From the NCBI RefSeq assembly GCF_052076145.1, contig NZ_CP197246.1, forward strand, positions 4,650,001-4,714,000: a stretch of 64,000 nucleotides of DNA. The letters run 5' to 3'. Source of the DNA: Kitasatospora sp052076145 (lineage in GTDB: Bacteria > Actinomycetota > Actinomycetes > Streptomycetales > Streptomycetaceae). This document shows, piece by piece, positions 1-8,258 of this stretch (position 1 is the stretch's first letter; every line of letters begins with the position of its first letter). The notes beneath the pieces were generated by a model. It was not told the origin of the DNA and made no database searches. It saw only the letters and a program-made list of their open reading frames with translations. A program made the position numbers and the translations under genes.

Positions 1-1
1 C

Positions 2-1243
2 TCCACCGCCGTGATCTTCCGGTTCATGACCTACGGCCTGGAGATCCTGCCGCTCTCGAACATCGAGGGGAACTGGGCCGTCGACCCGGCGCACCCGCGC
101 TCCTCCGCCTCACAGGCGGTCGTCGTCGCCGGGGTCTGGGCGGCCTTCCTGCTCTGCACCCAGCTGCGGGTGGTCGGCGCGCTGCCGCTGCTCTGGCGCA
201 GCCGCCTCAACCTCCAGCCCGTGCAGTGGATCCTGCTCGGCGGGGCTGTCGCAGGGCCGACCGCCTACCTGCTCATGAACGGCTGGAACGCCTCCTACTT
301 CACCCACGCAGGGCTGGCCTTCGGCGCGCTGCTGTCAGCCTGGGGATACTGCGAGGCCTTCGAGCGGGCGGCCCTGAGCAGGCGGGGCAAGACCCTGCTC
401 GCCGTCGCCACCGCGGTCTTCGTCGGGCTGCTCACCTATGGCATCCGGACGGGCGCAGACGGCTGGCGCCGTTTCGCCCTCGGCCTCTTCGGCATCGACC
501 CGGACAAGCCCAAGGTCGCATACGCGGGCCTGGTCCCGATGCTGGTGGCGGCAGCGGCACTGCTGCTGATCGCCGCGCTGGGCGGGCTGCTCTGGTGGGG
601 CCTGGGCCGATCCTGGGCCGGGCTGCGCGGTCGTGGCGGCATCGTGCTGCTCACCGCCGCGCTGACGGCCGGGGCGCCGACGCTGATGCTGGACATGTTC
701 GACCCGGGGTGGTCGCCGTCGGTGTGGGGTGCGCCCGAGCTGCAGAAGTCCCGGGTGGAGGCGGCGCGTTGGGTCCGCAGCCACTCCGCCCCGACGGACG
801 TCATCGCGACCAACGAGCACTACCTGCCCGGCACGTCCTACGACAGCCGGGTATTCACCCTGAGCGCGTTCTCCGAGCGGTCCGTCCTGATCGAGGGCTG
901 GGGCTTCGCGCCGCGCGAGATGGCCTCCGGCGGCGGCAACGGCGTCGGTCCGTTCTGGGATCAGCCGCTGCTGGAGCTCAACGACGCCGCGTTCTACTCG
1001 CCCACTCCCGAGATCCTCGCCGAGCTCCGCGACAAGCACCACGTCCGCTACCTGGTGCTGGAGCGCCGCGCGGGCGTCGAGTCACCGCTGCTCGACGAGC
1101 TCGTCAAGCCGGTGTACGACAACGGTCACGAGGCGGTGTACGAGCTGCGCACCTGGGCTCACCAGGGCAGCTGGGTGCTGCCCGAGCTGTGGAAGACCGG
1201 CGTCGAAGCTCCGCTTCCCGCACGGCACCGGGCCGCCGGATAG
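2..1243 (+). CDS. Polytopic membrane protein, C-terminal part (cut by window edge)
   Basis: The reading frame is open to the left edge, so this is the C-terminal part of a longer protein. About 200 residues with several hydrophobic helices are followed by a soluble domain (ARWVRSHSAPTDVIATNEHY, then a stretch with YLVLERRAG). Helices plus a C-terminal extracytoplasmic domain that checks something like a residence or name string are common in large actinobacterial GT-C-like membrane proteins, but I recognise no named family. It ends 11 bp before the convergent stop of the PIG-V-like gene, with no terminator between them. The neighbours are glycosyl- and acyltransferase-like membrane proteins, so an envelope polysaccharide role is inferred only from context. 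Confidence 0.6.
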   Translation, partial: STAVIFRFMTYGLEILPLSNIEGNWAVDPAHPRSSASQAVVVAGVWAAFLLCTQLRVVGALPLLWRSRLNLQPVQWILLGGAVAGPTAYLLMNGWNASYFTHAGLAFGALLSAWGYCEAFERAALSRRGKTLLAVATAVFVGLLTYGIRTGADGWRRFALGLFGIDPDKPKVAYAGLVPMLVAAAALLLIAALGGLLWWGLGRSWAGLRGRGGIVLLTAALTAGAPTLMLDMFDPGWSPSVWGAPELQKSRVEAARWVRSHSAPTDVIATNEHYLPGTSYDSRVFTLSAFSERSVLIEGWGFAPREMASGGGNGVGPFWDQPLLELNDAAFYSPTPEILAELRDKHHVRYLVLERRAGVESPLLDELVKPVYDNGHEAVYELRTWAHQGSWVLPELWKTGVEAPLPARHRAAG

Positions 1244-1254
1244 GTCATGCCTGG

Positions 1255-2415
1255 TCACGGCGCGTCCGGGTAGACGAAGACGACGTACCCGCCGTAGGCG
1301 GCCGAGCAGAGCGCCGCCGTGGTCAGGACCAGGGCCAGGGTGGTGCGGCTGCGGATGCGGGCCAGGCCGGTGGCGAGCGGGAGCAGCAGGCCGACGGCGG
1401 GGAGCAGGAAGCGGGCGCGGGAGTCGAAGTAGGCCGCGTCGCCGAGGGCGAGCGTCAGCATGGCGGTGCTGTAGAGCAGCAGGACGGGTGGCTGGCGCTG
1501 GGTGACGGAGACGGCCAGCAGCAGGACGGCGGCGAGCAGGACGGCTGCGACGACGACGTCGGCGAGCAGGACGTTGTCGGGGCGGGTGAGCAGGTCGCGC
1601 AGGGCGTAGAAGGTCTGGCGACCGTAGTCGAACGTGGTCTTCCAGGCGTCCTGGACCCGGAAGTAGCCGTCCCAGCGGCCTTTCTGGAGGCCGACCCAGC
1701 CGAGGAAGCCGAGGAAGCCGAGCGGGGCGAGGGCGGCCCCGGCGGCCGCGCGCCAGTCGGCGCGGTGGCGCAGCAACTCCCAGAGGGCGGCGCCCGCGAC
1801 GGCTGCGGCGACGGCGACGCCGGTGGGGCGGCTCAGGCCGGCCAGCAGGCTGAGGGCGCCGGCGCGGAGCCAGTGCCGGGTGACGGCGGCGTGCACGGCC
1901 CAGGTGGCGAAGGCGGTGAAGACCAGCTCGGAGTAGGCCGCGCTCTCCACCACGGCGTACGGGACGACGCCCCAGAGGACGGCGGCGAGGATGCCGGCCC
2001 GCCGCCCGTAGAGGTGGTCGGCGAGGGCGAAGATGCCCCAGGCTGCGGCGAGTGAGGCGGCCCAGGCGACGAGCAGCGCGGCGTAGTTGACGCCGATCGG
2101 GAGCAGCCAGGCGGTCAGCCTGATCAGCAGTGGGTAGACCGGGAAGAACGCGTACACCTCGTACGGCCCGTGCGGGCCCGGTACGGGAGTCGAGCCGGCG
2201 TAGCCGTGGACGGCGATGTCCTGGTACCAGTACGCGTCCCACAGGGTGCTCAGCCGGTAGAGGCCGGAGCTGCCGCGGTGGGCGCCCCAGGCGACGAGGA
2301 GCAGGACGCCGACGGCGCGGGTGGCGGCGTAGCCGAGCACTGCCGCCGCGGCCGGGGGGAGGGCACCTCGGCAGGGCCGGGGCGACGGGCGGCGGGTGGC
2401 GAGCGCGGTGGGCAC
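1255..2415 (-). CDS. PIG-V-like membrane mannosyltransferase (GT-C fold)
   Basis: A 386-residue multi-spanning protein. Residues 59-68 read WDAYWYQDIA, followed by HGY and FFPVYPLL (90-97). This WD-x2-WYxxIA-x2-GY / FFPxYPLL pattern with a later AYSELVF motif is the signature of the PIG-V / bacterial dolichol-phosphate-mannose-dependent mannosyltransferase family. The acidic residues in the first extracytoplasmic loop are the presumed catalytic site. The protein probably moves a sugar from a polyprenyl-phosphate donor on the outer face of the membrane. The start is GTG at 2413-2415 without a clear Shine-Dalgarno. Acceptor and sugar are unknown. It is transcribed with the downstream-strand neighbours but separated from the acyltransferase gene by 80 bp. 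Confidence 0.75.
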   Translation of the reverse strand: MPTALATRRPSPRPCRGALPPAAAAVLGYAATRAVGVLLLVAWGAHRGSSGLYRLSTLWDAYWYQDIAVHGYAGSTPVPGPHGPYEVYAFFPVYPLLIRLTAWLLPIGVNYAALLVAWAASLAAAWGIFALADHLYGRRAGILAAVLWGVVPYAVVESAAYSELVFTAFATWAVHAAVTRHWLRAGALSLLAGLSRPTGVAVAAAVAGAALWELLRHRADWRAAAGAALAPLGFLGFLGWVGLQKGRWDGYFRVQDAWKTTFDYGRQTFYALRDLLTRPDNVLLADVVVAAVLLAAVLLLAVSVTQRQPPVLLLYSTAMLTLALGDAAYFDSRARFLLPAVGLLLPLATGLARIRSRTTLALVLTTAALCSAAYGGYVVFVYPDAP

Positions 2416-2495
2416 CCGGCCATCACACCGCCGTCGCCCCGGGAGGGCAAACGGGGCGTCAACCTGCGCTGACGGCGGTCAGCGGCGCTCCGCCC

Positions 2496-3677
2496 CTAGC
2501 GGCGGGGGGTCTTCTCCTGGGCGGCGGCGCGGACCTGGGTGAAGGCCTTGTCCAGGTGCCGCTTCATCAGCGGCGCGAGCGGGCGCTCGACGAGGCGGTG
2601 CACCAGCCAGGCGGCGAGCAGCATGGTGGCGGTCACCACCAGGAGCGTCGGGTACGGCGCGAGGTAGCGGCGGACGCGGGTGATGAGCTGCCACCCGATC
2701 TGCTGGTGCAGCAGGTAGAGCGGGTAGGTCAGGGCGCCGGCGACGGTGAGCCACTTCCAGCGGATCCAGTTGAAGGCGCCGAGTGCCGCAGCCGTGACCA
2801 GGCCGAAGTAGAGCGTGGTGCAGGCGACCACGACGGACCAGGAGAGCGTCTGGTGGGCGCCCCAGCCGTAGCCGGGGATGACGCCGCGGATCTGGTCCTG
2901 GGCGATCAGCCAGCAGAAGCCGAGCAGGCCCCAGAGCAACAGGTTCGGGCCGAAACGGTACATCAGGTAGATCACGATGCCGCCGATGAAGTACCAGGCG
3001 TAGACCGGCTGCACGATCGCGCTGAGCAGCGGGAAGTTGGCCTGGCCGGCGAGCAGGGTGGCGAAGGCCCAGATGCCGCAGAAGGCCAGCACCCGGCGGT
3101 AGGTCAGACCGAACGCGACCAGGCAGCCGAAGAGCACGTAGAAGCGCATCTCGGCCCAGAGCGTCCAGTAGACCGGGTCCATGTTGTCCACGCCGAGCGG
3201 CGCGTTGGCCATGCTCAGGTTGGAGAGGATGCGGCTCGGGGTCGGCCGGTTGAGGTTGTCGCCCCAGATGGTCGGGACGATCAGCAGCACGACCGTGGTG
3301 AGCAGGACGGAGACCCAGTACGCGGGGAAGAGCCGCACCACCCGGGAGGTCAGGAAGTCGCTGACCTTCCGGTCCCAGCAGGACATGCAGATGACGAAGC
3401 CGCTGATCAGGAAGAACAGTTCGACGCCGGTCCAGCTGTACTCGCCGATCTTGTGCACGAAGGGCATCAGCTGGCTGGGCAGGCCGTGCCAGACGTCGGG
3501 GAAGCGCTCGACGCCGACCCAGTGCCAGAGGACGACGCCGAGGGCGGCGAGCAGCCGCAGGCCGTCGAGTACGTAGAGCCGCGGGCGCTTCACGACCGGG
3601 GGTGGCGTCTGCGGAGCGGGGGCCGTCACGTGGCCGGTGGCGTCCGGCGCTACCGACGCCGTCGTTATGGAGGACAT
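2496..3677 (-). CDS. Acyltransferase 3 family membrane protein (OafA/YrhL-like)
   Basis: A 393-residue protein with about ten predicted transmembrane helices. Near the N-terminus (residues 37-53) it has the family signature LDGLRLLAALGVVLWHW, with the conserved arginine and the histidine of the membrane-embedded acyl-transfer site. A later WTLWAEMRFY segment is also typical. Members O-acetylate or O-acylate exported sugars, polysaccharides or macrolides. Here the setting among GT-C-like enzymes suggests modification of a surface glycan. The start ATG (3675-3677) has only a weak GAGAG upstream. A second family member lies at 5687 on the opposite strand, with a glycosyltransferase-like gene in between. 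Confidence 0.85.
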   Translation of the reverse strand: MSSITTASVAPDATGHVTAPAPQTPPPVVKRPRLYVLDGLRLLAALGVVLWHWVGVERFPDVWHGLPSQLMPFVHKIGEYSWTGVELFFLISGFVICMSCWDRKVSDFLTSRVVRLFPAYWVSVLLTTVVLLIVPTIWGDNLNRPTPSRILSNLSMANAPLGVDNMDPVYWTLWAEMRFYVLFGCLVAFGLTYRRVLAFCGIWAFATLLAGQANFPLLSAIVQPVYAWYFIGGIVIYLMYRFGPNLLLWGLLGFCWLIAQDQIRGVIPGYGWGAHQTLSWSVVVACTTLYFGLVTAAALGAFNWIRWKWLTVAGALTYPLYLLHQQIGWQLITRVRRYLAPYPTLLVVTATMLLAAWLVHRLVERPLAPLMKRHLDKAFTQVRAAAQEKTPRR

Positions 3678-3783
3678 CTATGACTCTCAGATCCGGAGGC
3701 GGAGGCTGCCCCCCGCGCGGGGTACCGCGAGCGACGCCCCGGTGGGACTCGGACACAGTACCGATGGTTCAGGAGGATTATCA

Positions 3784-3813
3784 GGCCGGTGGCCGAGTCG
3801 TCGGCCACCGGCC
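3784..3813 (-). terminator. Hairpin terminator after the GT39-like gene
   Basis: Perfect 13-bp arms (3784-3796 and 3801-3813, GGCCGGTGGCCGA / TCGGCCACCGGCC) with a GTCG loop. It lies 45 bp beyond the minus-strand stop codon at 3859. There is no clear U-tract, as usual for actinobacterial terminators. It insulates the acyltransferase gene at 3677 from read-through. Confidence 0.65.
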
Positions 3814-3858
3814 CCCGGTGCCGGTCGGTGAGCAGTGGTCAGTGCTGGTCGGTGCCGG

Positions 3859-5373
3859 TCAGCGCCGTTCGAGCAGGGTGACGGTCATCCTGTCGCTGGT
3901 GTGCTGGCCGACCTGCTTGTACTGCTGCAGAGCCTTCTTCTCGCCTGCGGTCAGGTCGACGTTGGTCTGGATGTCCTGCGGAGCGCCGGCGGTGACGAGC
4001 CACACCCGGGGGGTGTCGATGACGCACCCGGCCTCGTTGGTGCAGCGCTTCGGGTGGAGCTGGCCGATCTCGGCCGAACTGCCCGTCATGGTGACGTCCT
4101 TGAGGTGGACGCTGTCGGGGAGGTAGTAGCCGACCGCCGTGTCGATCTGGAACTCCCAGGGCGAGCGGGCCGGGAGCAGGCCGTCGCCCGGCCGGTAGCC
4201 CTGCGCGATGACGGCGGCGACGCCCTTGGCGTCCCAGTTCTCGCGGGACAGCGCATGGCGCATCTGCCGCTGCTCGGGTGCGCCGAGCAGGATCAGAACG
4301 GCCAGGCTCACCGCGCCGAGCGCCTTGGGCCGCAGCGAGGTCAGGACGTTGGCGGCGAGCAGGGCCCAGGCGGGCAGCGTGAACAGCAGGTAGCGGTCGA
4401 AGAAGTAGTGCGAGGAGCTCTGCGAGATGAGCCACACCAGGGCGATCGGCAGGATCGCCATCACCCCGACCTCGAAGGCGACCCGGCGGCGGCTCGGCCA
4501 GGCCAGCGGCAGCACGGCGAGCGCGAGGAAGGCGTAGCTGACCCAGGACGAGCCGAACAGCCCGCGCCAGAAGACCTCCCCGATGTACTGCACGCTCGGC
4601 GAGTCCAGCCAGCCCAGTTGGACACCCGCCTGCTTCTGGCCGAGCTGCATGACCGGCAGCACCGGCAGCACGCCGACCACGGCGGCGAGCACGAAGCCGA
4701 CCGGCAGCGCGCGTTCCCGCCGGTGCCACCAGCGCATGCCGACGATGACGGCGTGGGCGCTCAGGTAGGTCAGCGCCACCAGGTGGAAGTAGCCGGTCAG
4801 CGGGATGCAGCAGCCGTACGCGGTCCAGCGCAGCGCGGTCGGCCGCTCCAGCGCGCGCAGCAGCAGCCAGGTCGCCGCGGCCACGCCGAGGATCGCGAAG
4901 GCGTACCCGCGGGCCTCCTGCGCATAGCGGGAGACGGCCGGGATGGTCGCGAAGACCACACCGGCGACCAGGCCGGTGGTGCGGCCGAAGAGCTTCCGGC
5001 CGGCCAGTGCGACGAAGACGGTGGCCCCGACCATCGCCAGCACCGACGGGAGACGGAGGGCGAGCAGGGAGTGCCCGAACAGGGACACCCAGAACTGCTC
5101 GATGAGGTAGTAGAGGCCGGTGGAGGCGTCGATGTTGTGCAGCATCGTGACGAGATCGCCGGGGCTGCGGTTGATCGCACCCCAGGTGGCGAGCTCGTCC
5201 CGCCAGAGGGCGACGCGGCCGATGTGGTAGCCGCCGAGGCCCAGCATCAGCAGGGCCGGCCACAGCCAGTAGAGGCGTGTGACGACGGCGGACAGGCGGC
5301 GAGCCCTCCCCAGGGCGTCGGGTATCGGCGCGTCAGCAGCCGACTCGACGGCTCTCGCCGTACTGGTACGCAT
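3859..5373 (-). CDS. GT39/ArnT-like membrane glycosyltransferase
   Basis: A 504-residue polytopic protein. After a short cytoplasmic N-terminus and the first helix it has WRDELATW at residues 57-64. The adjacent Asp-Glu in the first outer loop is the hallmark of the GT-C / PMT-ArnT superfamily. About ten more helices and a C-terminal extracytoplasmic domain (roughly residues 370-504) follow. The open frame extends to 5535, but the ATG at 5371-5373 is preferred. It is preceded by GGAAGG (5382-5387 on this strand) at normal spacing, and the upstream residues look like non-coding translation. The donor is presumably polyprenyl-phospho-sugar. Substrate unknown. Confidence 0.75.
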   Translation of the reverse strand: MRTSTARAVESAADAPIPDALGRARRLSAVVTRLYWLWPALLMLGLGGYHIGRVALWRDELATWGAINRSPGDLVTMLHNIDASTGLYYLIEQFWVSLFGHSLLALRLPSVLAMVGATVFVALAGRKLFGRTTGLVAGVVFATIPAVSRYAQEARGYAFAILGVAAATWLLLRALERPTALRWTAYGCCIPLTGYFHLVALTYLSAHAVIVGMRWWHRRERALPVGFVLAAVVGVLPVLPVMQLGQKQAGVQLGWLDSPSVQYIGEVFWRGLFGSSWVSYAFLALAVLPLAWPSRRRVAFEVGVMAILPIALVWLISQSSSHYFFDRYLLFTLPAWALLAANVLTSLRPKALGAVSLAVLILLGAPEQRQMRHALSRENWDAKGVAAVIAQGYRPGDGLLPARSPWEFQIDTAVGYYLPDSVHLKDVTMTGSSAEIGQLHPKRCTNEAGCVIDTPRVWLVTAGAPQDIQTNVDLTAGEKKALQQYKQVGQHTSDRMTVTLLERR

Positions 5374-5686
5374 CGCGGCGGACCTTCCGTTCGGTTCGGT
5401 CGCGGCGGAGCGGTACGGGACGCGACAGGTGAGGGAGGGGCGGTCGGCCGCAGTGGCACGAGACCGGCACAGCACCGTGCCGGCAGGCCGTTCGTTCGGC
5501 CCGGAACCCCCCGAAGAACGGTACCAGCGCCACATGAATGGCCGGGGTGCCGATCGGGCCGCCCGTAGCTACTCACGCACCCGGGCCGCGTTCGGTTGCA
5601 CCATCCGCCGGACGTGCCCGAACAGTCAGGGGCGCAGGGCAGCGGCAATACCGCCCCGGCGGCTTGTTCGGCTAGCCTCCCTCCCT
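5374..5686. other. Divergent intergenic region (313 bp)
   Basis: Separates the minus-strand GT39-like gene from the plus-strand acyltransferase. It contains the ribosome binding site of the former and, at its right end, a -10-like TAGCCT (5673-5678). It also holds several GTTCGG hexamers (near 5391, 5491, 5590 and 5665), none forming a convincing array. No gene seen. Confidence 0.5.
5673..5678 (+). promoter_or_regulatory. Candidate -10 box for a leaderless acyltransferase mRNA
   Basis: TAGCCT ends 8 bp before the GTG start at 5687, placing the predicted transcription start at or next to the start codon. No good -35 hexamer is seen. No Shine-Dalgarno precedes the GTG, which fits leaderless translation. 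Confidence 0.4.
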
Positions 5687-7000
5687 GTGACCGTAATAGA
5701 ACAGCAGCCGACCGAGACCTCCGGCGGCACAGCGCAGAAGCCAGTCGTCGCCAGGTCCGCCGGCCGGATGGGATGGCTCGACGCCATCCGGGGTGTGGCG
5801 GCGCTGCTCGTCGCGGTCCACCACTTCGGGTTGCTGGCGCTGATACCCGGCGGCGCGTACTTCGGGAAGCACTTCGACCTCGGCATCTACGCCGTCATGG
5901 TCTTCTTCCTGGTCAGCGGGTACATCATCCCGGCCTCGCTGGAACGCCGGGGCGACGTGCGGGGCTTCTGGGTCGGCCGGTTCTTCCGGATCTACCCGCT
6001 GCTGCTGGTCGTGGTCACGATCGCGCTGCTCGTCCTGCCGCAGAAGTTCTCCGCCGTGCCCGTCCAGGGCGACATCGAGCAGCCGGTCCGCGCGACGGTC
6101 GCCAACCTGACGCTGCTGCAGGACCTGCTCAACATCCCGAACGGGCTCGGGGTGCTCTGGACGCTCTCGTACGAGATGGTCTTCTACTTCTTCGTCTCCG
6201 CCCTCTTCGTGGCGGGCTGGCACCGGAAGAGCAGCGAGATCTCGATCGGCTTCGGCGCCCTCTGCCTGCTGCTCGGGGCGGCCGTCCCGAGCCAGATGAT
6301 CACCCACGACAAGGGCTCCACGCTGCACGCCGTGATGTCCGCCGCGCTGATCATGGGGATGGGCCTGGTCTGCATCATGACCGGCCGTCCGGCGGCGACC
6401 AAGTTCGGTGCGGTGCTGCTCGGCGGGCTCGGTGCGGTGCTGATCTTCGGCAACTCCCGCGCGATGTTCTTCGAGAGCATGATCATCCTCGGCACGATGT
6501 TCGCGGGCACCGCGATCTACCGCGCCGAGAAGGGCCAGGCCGACAAGGTGCTGACCTGGCTCGGCTGCGGCTTCGTCATCGTCGCCGGCTTCGCCGCCGG
6601 GTACATGTACAACCGGGGCATCCCCGCCATCTGGAAGTCCTGGGTCGAGACCTGGCAGGGCTTCTCCTTCCCGTACCTCGCGGCCTGGATCACCTTCGGC
6701 CTCGCGATGCTGGCCCGGCACAAGCGCTTCCCCCGGGTGCTGACCTTCCTCGGCGCGATCAGCTACTCGGTGTACGTGGTGCACATCCCCGTCCTGATGG
6801 CCGTCCGCTGGCTGGTCCCCGCCACGGACTTCCCGGCGCACGGGATCGGCAAGTTCAGCCAGGCGGGGATCTTCCTCGCCGCCGTGATCGGGATCAGCTA
6901 CCTGACCTACCGCTTCGTCGAGCTGCCCGGCCAGAACCTGGGCCGCCGCCTGCTGAAGCGCATGCAGCAGCGCTCCGAGCCCGTCGAGGCGAAGGTCTGA
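5687..7000 (+). CDS. Acyltransferase 3 family membrane protein (OafA/YrhL-like)
   Basis: A 437-residue membrane protein with the acyltransferase-3 signature at residues 30-47 (WLDAIRGVAALLVAVHHF), including the conserved Asp/Arg and the His-His. Eight to ten further hydrophobic helices and a WTLSYEMVFYF segment follow. Family members move acyl groups from cytoplasmic acyl-CoA to exported glycans or lipids. The open frame reaches back to 5279, but the stretch before GTG 5687 is low-complexity intergenic translation, so that GTG is chosen. It is a distant paralog of the gene at 2496, the two flanking one GT39-like gene. The stop is 14 bp from the convergent NlpC/P60 gene. Confidence 0.85.
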   Translation: MTVIEQQPTETSGGTAQKPVVARSAGRMGWLDAIRGVAALLVAVHHFGLLALIPGGAYFGKHFDLGIYAVMVFFLVSGYIIPASLERRGDVRGFWVGRFFRIYPLLLVVVTIALLVLPQKFSAVPVQGDIEQPVRATVANLTLLQDLLNIPNGLGVLWTLSYEMVFYFFVSALFVAGWHRKSSEISIGFGALCLLLGAAVPSQMITHDKGSTLHAVMSAALIMGMGLVCIMTGRPAATKFGAVLLGGLGAVLIFGNSRAMFFESMIILGTMFAGTAIYRAEKGQADKVLTWLGCGFVIVAGFAAGYMYNRGIPAIWKSWVETWQGFSFPYLAAWITFGLAMLARHKRFPRVLTFLGAISYSVYVVHIPVLMAVRWLVPATDFPAHGIGKFSQAGIFLAAVIGISYLTYRFVELPGQNLGRRLLKRMQQRSEPVEAKV

Positions 7001-7014
7001 CCTGTACGACGAGG

Positions 7015-8004
7015 TCAGGCGGGCCGGACGGCTCCGGCGAAGGGCATGACGTCGACCGACTCGTAGCGGACGGGTGCGCCCGGGTGCGGGGCGTGGATCA
7101 TGCGGCCGTAGCCGGTGTAGAGGCCGACGTGGCTGACGGCGGAGAAGAAGAAGACCAGGTCGCCGGGGCGGAGTTCGCCCCGGGAGACCCGGGGGGCGGC
7201 GTCGATCTGGGCGTAGGTGGTGCGGGGGAGGCTCACCCCGGCGGCGGCCCAGGCGGCCTGGACGAGGCCGGAGCAGTCGTAGGAGCCGGGCCCGGTGGCG
7301 CCCCAGACGTAGGGCTTGCCGAGCTGGGCGACGGCGAACGCGACGGCCTGGGCGGCGCGGCCGGTGGCCGGTGCGGGGGCGTCCGTGAACTCGTCGCCCG
7401 GCCCGGCCGGGGTGAGGCGGGCCAGCAGGCTCTGCGCCTGGGCGAGCTTGCGCTGGACGGCGGCCCGGTCGGCGGCCAGCTCCTGCTGGCGGCGGCTCAG
7501 CTCGGCCAGGCGGTCCTGCGCCTCGGCGGTCTGGGTGTCCAACGCGGTGCGCTGGCGGCCGTACTGCTGGAGGGTCTGCTGCTCGATCGCCCCCGCCTGG
7601 TCGAGCATGCCCGCGCGCTCCAGGAACTGCTGCGGGTCGTCGGCGAGGGCCAGTTGGAGCGTCCGGGAGAGGCCGCCGCTGCGGTACTGGTCGGCGGCGA
7701 GGGCGCCGAGCCGGGCCCGGGTGGTCTCGACGGCGGCGATCTTGCGGGCCAGCTCGTCCTGGAGCCGGCCGACCTGCCGCTGGAGGGCCGCCGCCTGCTC
7801 GCCCGCGCCGTCGTAGCGCTGGGTGGCCTGCTCGGCCTCCTGGAAGAGCTCGTCCACCTGGGCCCGGACCTGCGCCGCACCGGGCGCCGGTTCGGCGTGG
7901 CTCGGTGCGGCGAGGCCGCCGACGGAGACGGCTGCCGCCCCCGCGAAGGTGGCGACCGTGCGGGAGCGCCGTGGGGCGGTCCGGGGTTTTCGGTGCGAGG
8001 CCAT
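7015..8004 (-). CDS. Secreted NlpC/P60 peptidoglycan endopeptidase with coiled coil
   Basis: A 329-residue exported cell-wall hydrolase. A basic, Arg-rich N-region and hydrophobic core (residues 1-37) end in an AxA-like site (PSHAEP). A long coiled coil follows (about 42-195) and then the NlpC/P60 domain (215-329). The catalytic triad is visible: Cys244 in DCSGLV, His292 in SHVGLY and His304 in MIHAPH. The domain cleaves D-Glu-mDAP type stem-peptide bonds. The coiled coil resembles that of RipA/CwlO-type enzymes, which are often controlled by FtsEX. The ATG at 8002-8004 is preferred over the longer frame because AGGAG lies 11 bp upstream and it starts the signal peptide. The c-di-AMP riboswitch often seen before such genes was looked for and not found. 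Confidence 0.9.
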   Translation of the reverse strand: MASHRKPRTAPRRSRTVATFAGAAAVSVGGLAAPSHAEPAPGAAQVRAQVDELFQEAEQATQRYDGAGEQAAALQRQVGRLQDELARKIAAVETTRARLGALAADQYRSGGLSRTLQLALADDPQQFLERAGMLDQAGAIEQQTLQQYGRQRTALDTQTAEAQDRLAELSRRQQELAADRAAVQRKLAQAQSLLARLTPAGPGDEFTDAPAPATGRAAQAVAFAVAQLGKPYVWGATGPGSYDCSGLVQAAWAAAGVSLPRTTYAQIDAAPRVSRGELRPGDLVFFFSAVSHVGLYTGYGRMIHAPHPGAPVRYESVDVMPFAGAVRPA

Positions 8005-8243
8005 GGCGGGTGGGGCTCCTGGTCCTGGGTGTGAGCTGGTGCTGTGCGGGCGGCAGGGTGTGCCGGTCCGGTGTAGGACGGGGACGTTAGCGGGCCGCCG
8101 CGCCGCGCCGCGCCGCAAGTCACGGCCCTGACCGGAAGCCTGCGGAACTGATCATTCCGCTGTCCGGATCCGTCGTTCTGCCGCGCTGATCAGCACGGAT
8201 CTGGCAGATTCACCGGCCGGGTCGGGCTGTCGGTGGCGGGCCA

Positions 8244-8249
8244 TAGACT
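8244..8249 (+). promoter_or_regulatory. Candidate -10 box of pcrA
   Basis: TAGACT lies 9 bp before the pcrA ATG, with no Shine-Dalgarno in between, suggesting a leaderless transcript. The -35 region is not recognisable. Confidence 0.4.
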
Positions 8250-8258
8250 CGAAGGGCC

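Noticed and set aside
8005..8258. c-di-AMP (ydaO) riboswitch expected before an NlpC/P60 hydrolase gene
   Set aside because: The conserved purine-rich core sequences are absent on the relevant strand.
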